Source of the DNA: an uncultured Solobacterium sp.
Lineage (GTDB): Bacteria > Bacillota_I > Bacilli_A > Erysipelotrichales > Erysipelotrichaceae
DNA length: 10,568 nt
Reading direction: 5' to 3'
Assembly (NCBI GenBank): GCA_938039295.1
Contig: CALHUY010000090.1
Location: 1-10,568 of the forward strand
The translations under genes were made by a program, and so were the position numbers. The notes beneath the pieces were generated by a model that saw only the letters and a program-made list of their open reading frames with translations, did not search any database and was not told the DNA's origin. Each line of letters starts with the position of its first letter. The first letter of the stretch is position 1. Shown in pieces: positions 5,504 to 10,568 of the stretch.

Positions 5504-5530
5504 CGGATAGTCAAAAGGCTATCCGTTTTT
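5504..5530 (+). terminator. Rho-independent terminator of tyrS
   Basis: CGGATAG (5504-5510) pairs perfectly with CTATCCG (5519-5525) around an 8-nt loop, followed by TTTTT (5526-5530). The next promoter's -10 begins only 15 bases after the T-tract. Confidence 0.92.
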
Positions 5531-5551
5531 ATAACTGTTCTATGGTATAAT
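5526..5551 (+). promoter_or_regulatory. Extended -10 promoter of the lipoprotein-murJ-rsuA operon
   Basis: TATAAT (5546-5551) is preceded by TGG, an extended -10. No good -35 exists; the upstream bases are the T-tract of the tyrS terminator. The predicted start is near 5558, next to the GCGAGG SD at 5557-5562, giving a leader of about 12 nt. Confidence 0.65.
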
Positions 5552-5569
5552 TACAGGCGAGGTATTTGT

Positions 5570-6073
5570 ATGTATAGATATTTATTGACCATTGCAATCT
5601 GTATCTGCATGTTATCTGGCTGTGCTAAAAAAGACGCAGAAACAAATGCGGCTATGGAATTATATGAGAGTTATTATACGGAAGTTCTAAATACGAAAAA
5701 CTATCTTGAATCAAGCGAGTATTTTTCAATTAGCACGGAGATGACACAGTTATCTGATGGCACTTATCGCTATTATGTGATTATTGATAATCCAAAGACT
5801 GAGATGTATCATTGTCGTATTTTTGCGGTGGAAAATGATATTGCGTTTGCGGATAATGATAAGATGATGCCATCATTAGGTGTTTTTGATACGGATGTAT
5901 CACTTGTGCCAAATCAAGTAGATAAATCGAAAGGTCTCATGAAGGGTCTTGTGATTAGTGGGGAAAGTTCTGAAGATCATATCAACTTGAAATTTGTTGT
6001 GGAATGGCGTGATCAAGCCAATAAACAAGTTGTAAAACAATACATACAAAAAGAACTTAAATATGAGAAGTAA
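5570..6073 (+). CDS. Small lipoprotein of unknown function
   Basis: A 167-aa secreted lipoprotein. It has a short signal peptide (MYRYLLTIAICICM) and a lipobox LSGC at 15-18, so C18 is the predicted lipid anchor on the outer face of the membrane. The mature part contains YRYYVIIDNPKTEMYHCRIFAV (roughly 88-109, within a strand-rich middle section) and ends in a charged segment, VEWRDQANKQVVKQ. I do not recognise the family. The frame is open from 5501, but that stretch is the tyrS terminator; GCGAGG at 5557-5562, 7 bases before ATG 5570, fixes the start. It is first in an operon with murJ (14-base gap), which hints at an envelope role, but this rests on position only. Confidence 0.85.
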   Translation: MYRYLLTIAICICMLSGCAKKDAETNAAMELYESYYTEVLNTKNYLESSEYFSISTEMTQLSDGTYRYYVIIDNPKTEMYHCRIFAVENDIAFADNDKMMPSLGVFDTDVSLVPNQVDKSKGLMKGLVISGESSEDHINLKFVVEWRDQANKQVVKQYIQKELKYEK

Positions 6074-6087
6074 GAGGAGTTGGATAC

Positions 6088-7731
6088 ATGAAAGAAACTA
6101 ATACTATCAAAAAATCGTTTATTGCCAGTTCCTTAACAACTTCAGCTGGTATCTTTATTACAAAGTTAATCGGTTTATTCTATATCGTTCCATTTAAAGC
6201 AATTGTTGGACAGCAGGATATGATTTATTATTCTGCTGCATTTGATTATTATACGATTCTCTTACAGATTTGTAGTGCTGGTATTCCATTTGCCTTGGCA
6301 GCATTAGTCGCAAAATATCTTTCTAAAAATGACTATAAGACGGTTGTGCTAGTACGTATCTTAGCGACAAGTTTATTAATGGTTTCTGGCTTTGTGATGG
6401 CTGTATTATTCATTGGCTTCTCTGGTCCATTAGCTGCGCGAGCATTAGGTGGTACATCATATACAGCCAATGAACTTGCGGCGATGCAGAACTCGTTTGT
6501 GATTCTTGCGATGGCTTTATTCTTGGTATCTGTTTTATATAGCTATCGTGGATATTATCAAGGTGCTAAGGAAATGCAACAGTATTCCTTGTCACAGGTG
6601 ATTGAACAATTTGTACGTGTAGGTTTCTTACTTGGTGCAGGTTGGTTTGTAGTATACATTTTACATCTTCCAAAGATTGTGTATATCTATACAGCGGTTG
6701 GTGGTACTGGAGTTGGTGCGATGGTAGCCTTACTACAGTTTATGAACTTTGACCGTAAACACTTTAAAGATGTACAGGAAAAAGCCAAACTACAATCCAC
6801 AAACTCCGTTGCAATCAAAGAGTTGATTCATGAGTTTGTTATGTATGTTGTGCCATTCTTATTGAGCTCTATCTTGGCAAACTCACAGGTACTTGTGAAT
6901 ACAAACTTCTTTGTGTCTGTGATGGAAGGCTTAGGTATGCAACATAGCCAAGCCACAATGTTATTGAGTATTATCCAGACAAACTGTGATAAGTTAACAT
7001 CTATTCCACAGGTCATTGGTAATGGTTTTGCGGCTGGTGCTGTACCATTTATTACCGTATCTTTGGTCAATGCAGATTGGAAGGGACTACGAAAGTCTCT
7101 TGAGGATTGTTTAGGTACAGTGTTCTATATTGTCATTCCAGTATGTGTATCGATGGCTGCTTTATCAGGTCCTATCTATTACATCATGTATGGCGCTAAG
7201 GAATTAGAATATGGACAGGTAGCCTTATTCTGGTCTAGTATCTTAGCGTTTGGCACAACTGTGACACCAGTATTACTATCAATCTTATTGTCTTTAAAGA
7301 TGAGAAGACATACTTTGATTTACTTCTCAGTAGGATTCTTGGTGAAGGTTATTACATTCTATCCATGTTGTTATTTATTTGGATATTCAGGTGCCATTAT
7401 CTCCAGTATTCTTTGTGAGATTACATTTATTGCGCTCAGTATCTATAAGATTCAAAAGACATATCCAGTACGTGTGAAGAATATGATTATTCGTTTGGTG
7501 AAGATTATCATCTGTTGTTTTGCGATGAATGGTATCTATGTCATCGTACGTTGGATTGGTATTGATCCTACACAATATTCTCGCTTACTTGCGATTGTAC
7601 TGGTTGGTATTATTGGAAGTTTAGGAATGGGTGTATACTTTGCAAGCAGTGAATTGTTCCGTCTTCCTAAGTCTATCTTCCATCGAGACTTACGTGGAAT
7701 GTTCAATCGCATTCTACGTCGAGGTGCGTAA
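6088..7731 (+). CDS. murJ: MurJ/YtgP-type lipid II flippase (MOP superfamily)
   Basis: A 547-aa polytopic membrane protein with about 14 hydrophobic segments, the usual plan of the MVF/PST branch of the MOP exporters. It resembles B. subtilis YtgP (MurJ) in length (about 544 aa), in the opening helix ending LIGLFYIVPFKAIVG, in SYRGYYQGAKEMQQYSLSQV with VIEQFVRVGF at about 152-176, and in its basic C-terminal tail. MurJ moves lipid II across the membrane for peptidoglycan assembly. ytgP is next to an rsuA-like gene in Bacillus, as here, which supports this assignment over a polysaccharide-export flippase or SpoVB. An AGAGGAG SD at 6073-6079 precedes the ATG, and the TAA stop is directly followed by the rsuA ATG. 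Confidence 0.82.
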   Translation: MKETNTIKKSFIASSLTTSAGIFITKLIGLFYIVPFKAIVGQQDMIYYSAAFDYYTILLQICSAGIPFALAALVAKYLSKNDYKTVVLVRILATSLLMVSGFVMAVLFIGFSGPLAARALGGTSYTANELAAMQNSFVILAMALFLVSVLYSYRGYYQGAKEMQQYSLSQVIEQFVRVGFLLGAGWFVVYILHLPKIVYIYTAVGGTGVGAMVALLQFMNFDRKHFKDVQEKAKLQSTNSVAIKELIHEFVMYVVPFLLSSILANSQVLVNTNFFVSVMEGLGMQHSQATMLLSIIQTNCDKLTSIPQVIGNGFAAGAVPFITVSLVNADWKGLRKSLEDCLGTVFYIVIPVCVSMAALSGPIYYIMYGAKELEYGQVALFWSSILAFGTTVTPVLLSILLSLKMRRHTLIYFSVGFLVKVITFYPCCYLFGYSGAIISSILCEITFIALSIYKIQKTYPVRVKNMIIRLVKIIICCFAMNGIYVIVRWIGIDPTQYSRLLAIVLVGIIGSLGMGVYFASSELFRLPKSIFHRDLRGMFNRILRRGA

Positions 7732-8433
7732 ATGTTACGTTTAGATCGTATTCTTGCGAATGCACGTGTTGGCAGTCGCAGTGAAGTGAAGAAACTTGTC
7801 AAAGAGAAACGTGTACGTGTCAATGGTGAAATCGCAAAGTCTTCTGACATGCGTGTTGATGAAAATACAGCGGAGATCTTTGTGGATGATATACCGGTGG
7901 TGTATGAAAAATATGTCTATTACATGTTAAATAAACCAGCTGGATATATTAGTGCTACTGAAGGGAAAAACTGTCCTACAGTATTGGATTTAATTGCGGA
8001 AGACTATAAAGGAATGTTTCCGTGTGGACGTTTAGATAAAGACACTGAAGGCTTACTAATGATTACCAATGATGGTCCTTTGGCTCATGAACTATTATCG
8101 CCAAAGAAACATGTTGAAAAAGAGTATTATGTAGAACATACACTACCACTTACAGATGAAGATATCGCTAAGATTGAATCTGGTGTTACATATAATGGTG
8201 TAAGTTACAAACCGGCAGTATATAAAAAAATCTCTGATACTTCTTGTACTTTGATTATTCAAGAGGGAAAGTATCATGAGATTAAATTCATATTGAATTC
8301 TGTTGGTGATAAAGTCGTTTATCTCAAACGTCTTCGGATGAAGAATCTGGTTTTAGACGAAACTTTAAAACCAGGTGAATATAGACCTCTTACAAAAGAG
8401 GAATTAGAAGATCTTAGATCAATTGCACGTTAA
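7732..8433 (+). CDS. RsuA/RluB-family rRNA pseudouridine synthase
   Basis: Isomerises a uridine in ribosomal RNA to pseudouridine; RsuA itself acts on 16S U516, while RluB, RluE and RluF relatives act on 23S. The 233-aa protein has an N-terminal S4 domain (about 1-50: RLDRILANARVGSRSEVKKL) and the catalytic motif GRLDKDTEGLL (99-109) with D102 as the nucleophile. EGKYHEIKFIL (178-188) is the typical C-terminal motif of the family. The ATG follows the murJ stop with no gap, and GAGGTG (7721-7726) in the end of murJ serves as SD. The last 20 bases overlap the 3' end of ispH on the other strand. The exact target site cannot be settled from sequence, so no symbol is given. Confidence 0.93.
   Translation: MLRLDRILANARVGSRSEVKKLVKEKRVRVNGEIAKSSDMRVDENTAEIFVDDIPVVYEKYVYYMLNKPAGYISATEGKNCPTVLDLIAEDYKGMFPCGRLDKDTEGLLMITNDGPLAHELLSPKKHVEKEYYVEHTLPLTDEDIAKIESGVTYNGVSYKPAVYKKISDTSCTLIIQEGKYHEIKFILNSVGDKVVYLKRLRMKNLVLDETLKPGEYRPLTKEELEDLRSIAR
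8347..8401. repeat. Two tandem inverted repeats in the end of the rsuA-like gene
   Basis: CTGGTTTTA (8347-8355) is a perfect inverted copy of TAAAACCAG (8366-8374). CCTCTT (8386-8391) mirrors AAGAGG (8396-8401). Both lie in coding sequence just before the convergent overlap with ispH. Neither has a T-tract on either strand, so they are not standard terminators. Confidence 0.5.
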
Positions 8434-9325
8434 CAGTCTCTGGTAATTGCCAAATGCCTGTACGTGCATATTCATTTAAGAAGTCAACGACTTGGTCGGT
8501 GATAGAGTTAGGTGTAGAAGATCCACTTGTGATTGCGATACGATTATGTCCATCAATCATGGATGGAGTTAAATCTAGAACACTATCAATGAGATAAGAT
8601 TCTTGGATACCTGCATGCTTGGCGATTTTGGCAAGTTGATTGGAGTTGTTGGAACGTGCATCTCCAACAACAATGAGTAAATCAACATTCTGTAGTTGTA
8701 GTACAGCTTCTTGACGCTTGCTAGTAGCGTTACAGATTTCCTTTGCGACGATTGCGTCAGGAAAGAGTTTCTTACAATGTGCGATGATTTCTGCTGTATC
8801 TAACATGGAAAGTGTTGTTTGATTGGTAATGAGAATATTCTTAAGAGATACATTCTTCAGTGCATCTACATCTTCAATGGATGTCACAAGATGAATCTTA
8901 TCAGAGATACCAATCGTTCCTTCGGATTCAGGATGATTCTTCTTACCGATGTAGATGATGTCACCAACAGCACTATGTTCCTTTACAAGGTTATGTGTAC
9001 GAATGACATCAGGACAAGTCGCATCAACACAAGTGAGTCCCTTGGCTTTAGCAGCTCTGATAACATCGTCACTAACACCATGAGCAGTAAAGATAACGAT
9101 ACCACTTGAAATTTCTTCTAACAGTTCCATACGTGTTTTATTTTTATCCTCAACAAAGTTGATACCTAACTTGCGACAAGCATCAACCACAAATTGATTA
9201 TGTACAATCATACCCAACATTGTGACGCGTGTATCTGGGTTTTCCTTGACTGTTTTCTTGGCAATGAGAATTGCACGAACAACACCTTGGCAATACCCTC
9301 TAGGGATGACTTTTATGATTTCCAT
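8414..9325 (-). CDS. ispH: 4-hydroxy-3-methylbut-2-enyl diphosphate reductase
   Basis: An iron-sulfur enzyme making IPP and DMAPP in the last step of the MEP isoprenoid pathway, which supplies the undecaprenyl carrier of cell-wall synthesis. The 303-aa length is normal. The three cluster cysteines are visible: C12 (GYCQGVVRAI), C104 (DATCPDV) and C198 (EICNAT). Substrate-pocket residues are H42 (VHNQFV), H82 (TAHG), H131 and E133 (NHPESEGT), T170/T171 (NQTT), SNNSNQ (225-230) and SGSSTPNS (267-274). On the minus strand AAAGGA (9333-9338 on the plus strand) lies 7 bases before the ATG. Its 3' end overlaps the rsuA-like gene by 20 bases, and I see no classical terminator. It is divergent from the helicase gene; ispH and cshB are also neighbours in B. 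subtilis. Confidence 0.97.
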   Translation of the reverse strand: MEIIKVIPRGYCQGVVRAILIAKKTVKENPDTRVTMLGMIVHNQFVVDACRKLGINFVEDKNKTRMELLEEISSGIVIFTAHGVSDDVIRAAKAKGLTCVDATCPDVIRTHNLVKEHSAVGDIIYIGKKNHPESEGTIGISDKIHLVTSIEDVDALKNVSLKNILITNQTTLSMLDTAEIIAHCKKLFPDAIVAKEICNATSKRQEAVLQLQNVDLLIVVGDARSNNSNQLAKIAKHAGIQESYLIDSVLDLTPSMIDGHNRIAITSGSSTPNSITDQVVDFLNEYARTGIWQLPETVNVQLI

Positions 9326-9336
9326 AATAGAGTCCT

Positions 9337-9365
9337 TTCAAACCGTAAATAAAATCGGTTATACT
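9337..9365 (+). promoter_or_regulatory. Predicted promoter of the DEAD-box helicase gene
   Basis: TTCAAA (9337-9342), a 17-base spacer and TATACT (9360-9365). The predicted start, about 9372, falls at the first base of the AGGTGA SD (9372-9377), giving a leader of about 10 nt before ATG 9382. Confidence 0.6.
9341..9360. repeat. Inverted repeat inside the divergent promoter region
   Basis: AACCG (9341-9345) and CGGTT (9356-9360) flank a 10-base AT-rich centre. On the plus strand it fills the spacer of the helicase promoter. On the minus strand it would be the first 20 nt of the ispH mRNA and could fold as a 5' hairpin just before the SD. It may be an operator, an mRNA-stabilising hairpin, or chance. 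Confidence 0.45.
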
Positions 9366-9366
9366 A

Positions 9367-9396
9367 ATTATAGGTGATAAGATGAAAAAATTTGAA
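9367..9396 (-). promoter_or_regulatory. Predicted promoter of ispH
   Basis: Read on the minus strand, TTCAAA (9391-9396) is followed by an 18-base spacer and a perfect TATAAT (9367-9372), with a predicted start near 9360 and a leader of about 35 nt. The elements interleave with the helicase promoter and extend into the helicase's first codons. A weaker alternative -10, TATAAC (9358-9363), overlaps the helicase -10 on the opposite strand. Confidence 0.55.
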
Positions 9397-10568
9397 GATT
9401 TTAATCTAAAAGATACAACAATGGCCTTTATTGAGAAAAACCATTTTACACAACCAACCCCAATCCAGGAACAGGTGATTCCATCTGCTTTACGTGGTAA
9501 GGATGTGATCGGTCTTTCTAGTACAGGTTCTGGTAAGACACACGCATACTTAATTCCAATCATGGAAAAGGTTGATTCTAACAGCGATGAAGCGCAGGTT
9601 GTGATTACGGCACCTACACGTGAACTTGCGACACAGATTTATGAAATGGCAAAAGTCATGACAGAAATTGTGCCGGAGATTCGTGTACGTTTGTATGTGG
9701 GTGGTCGTGAAAGAAGTAAGGATATTGAACAACTTGAAAAGTCCCAACCACATATCGTAATTGGAACACCAGGTAGAATTAAGGACTTATTCCTGAATGG
9801 TGGTGCTTTACGTATCGATAAAGCAAGTATGCTTGTGGTCGATGAAGCAGATATGACGTTAGAATATGGATTCTTAGATGAGATTGATGCCTTTGCTGGA
9901 AGACTGGGTGAACACTTACAGATGCTCGCATTCTCTGCTACAATGCCAGAGCAGTTAAAGCCATTTATCACTAAGTATATGCATCATCCGATTACATATC
10001 AGATTGGTGAGAAGGTACGCTTTAATCCAGACATCAAGCATGTATTGGTACCTTGTTATCATCATAGCTATGCTGAGACGATTTTATCCATCTTACCTGG
10101 CTTTCAACCTTATGTATGTTTGATTTTCGCAAATACACGTCAAGAAGCTTCCTCGATTGCGGAAGAACTTCGTAAGAATAAAGTGTCTGTGAGTGAAATC
10201 CATGGTGATCTTACAAGCCGTAAGAGAAAGCAGGCAATGAAGAGTATCGCTAATGCAGAACATACATACGTAGTGGCAACTGACTTAGCTGCGCGTGGTA
10301 TCGATATTGGAGAAGTAACACATGTTATCTCTTGTGGATTCCCAGAAGACTTAGAATACTACATTCACCGTGCAGGAAGAACAGGTAGAGCAGGTAAGAA
10401 AGGTACATCTATTTCGATTATGCACACCCGTGAACGCAGTAAGATGCACGCCATTGAAAAGGTGATTAGCAAAGCTTTCGTTGAAGGAGAAATACCCGAT
10501 GCAAAGGCAATATGCAGCAAACAGCTTTACAAGGTGATGGACCAAATATTGAAAACAGACGTGAACGA
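9382..10568 (+). CDS. cshB: DEAD-box ATP-dependent RNA helicase, CshB-like (3' end outside window)
   Basis: Unwinds RNA in an ATP-dependent way; CshB of Bacillus acts in cold adaptation and RNA turnover. 395 residues are in the window with no stop. Motifs in order: Q motif (F7 and PTPIQ 25-29), motif I SSTGSGKT (46-53), Ia APTRELATQ (77-85), Ib TPGR (129-132), II DEAD (154-157), III SAT (185-187), IV CLIFANT (246-252), V ATDLAARGIDI (299-309) and VI HRAGRTGRAG (329-338). All key residues are present; motif I starts with Ser instead of the common Ala. Both RecA-like domains are complete and only the tail is cut; B. subtilis CshB is about 438 aa. Adjacency to ispH, as with yqfR in Bacillus, favours CshB over CshA or DeaD. 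Confidence 0.85.
   Translation, partial: MKKFEDFNLKDTTMAFIEKNHFTQPTPIQEQVIPSALRGKDVIGLSSTGSGKTHAYLIPIMEKVDSNSDEAQVVITAPTRELATQIYEMAKVMTEIVPEIRVRLYVGGRERSKDIEQLEKSQPHIVIGTPGRIKDLFLNGGALRIDKASMLVVDEADMTLEYGFLDEIDAFAGRLGEHLQMLAFSATMPEQLKPFITKYMHHPITYQIGEKVRFNPDIKHVLVPCYHHSYAETILSILPGFQPYVCLIFANTRQEASSIAEELRKNKVSVSEIHGDLTSRKRKQAMKSIANAEHTYVVATDLAARGIDIGEVTHVISCGFPEDLEYYIHRAGRTGRAGKKGTSISIMHTRERSKMHAIEKVISKAFVEGEIPDAKAICSKQLYKVMDQILKTDVN

Noticed and set aside
5501..5569. N-terminal extension of the lipoprotein
   Set aside because: It would begin in the tyrS terminator upstream of the promoter and would bury the signal peptide.
8819..9109. 96-aa plus-strand frame inside ispH
   Set aside because: ispH on the minus strand has all its catalytic motifs; the overlapping frame has no SD or family features.

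Overview
The window looks like a low-GC Firmicute chromosome, and Erysipelotrichia-like bacteria are my best guess. The codons are AT-rich, Shine-Dalgarno (SD) sites are strong AGGAGG-type, a tyrosyl T-box leader is present, a CcpA-type regulator is present, and the gene neighbours match those of Bacillus. TGA is used as a stop, so the code is standard rather than mycoplasmal. No tRNA, rRNA, CRISPR array, insertion sequence or phage gene is visible. The taxon assignment is inference from style; I could not run a search.

Layout, left to right. (1) The C-terminal part of murC ends in a strong terminator. (2) A 306-bp gap holds a promoter and a long-range inverted repeat, then a 100-aa CsbD-like stress protein with its own terminator. 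(3) An 89-aa three-helix membrane protein follows, also closed by a strong terminator. (4) A near-consensus promoter with a cre-like operator just upstream drives a DUF948 (YtxG-like) membrane protein, a 228-aa amphipathic LEA/apolipoprotein-like protein and ccpA. tyrS follows behind a Tyr T-box leader that starts right at the ccpA stop codon. (5) An extended -10 promoter drives a small lipoprotein, a MurJ/YtgP-type lipid II flippase and an RsuA-family pseudouridine synthase. (6) ispH is on the minus strand; it overlaps the end of rsuA and shares a divergent promoter region with (7) a DEAD-box RNA helicase of the CshB type, cut by the window edge.

How it fits together. MurC, MurJ and IspH all serve cell-wall synthesis: a precursor ligase, a lipid II flippase, and the last step of isoprenoid supply for the undecaprenyl carrier. 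TyrS, RsuA and the helicase serve translation and RNA handling. The order murC, DUF948/YtxH-like pair, ccpA, tyrS resembles an expanded B. subtilis block (murC-ytxGHJ-aroA-ccpA-...-tyrS). The pairs ytgP/rsuA and ispH/cshB are also neighbours in Bacilli. Most of the window is therefore conserved core chromosome.

The least ordinary parts are the cluster of repetitive amphipathic proteins between murC and ccpA, which share a KVxxFxN motif across three genes, the candidate CcpA operator on ccpA's own operon, and the compact promoters whose predicted start points fall on the SD sequence.
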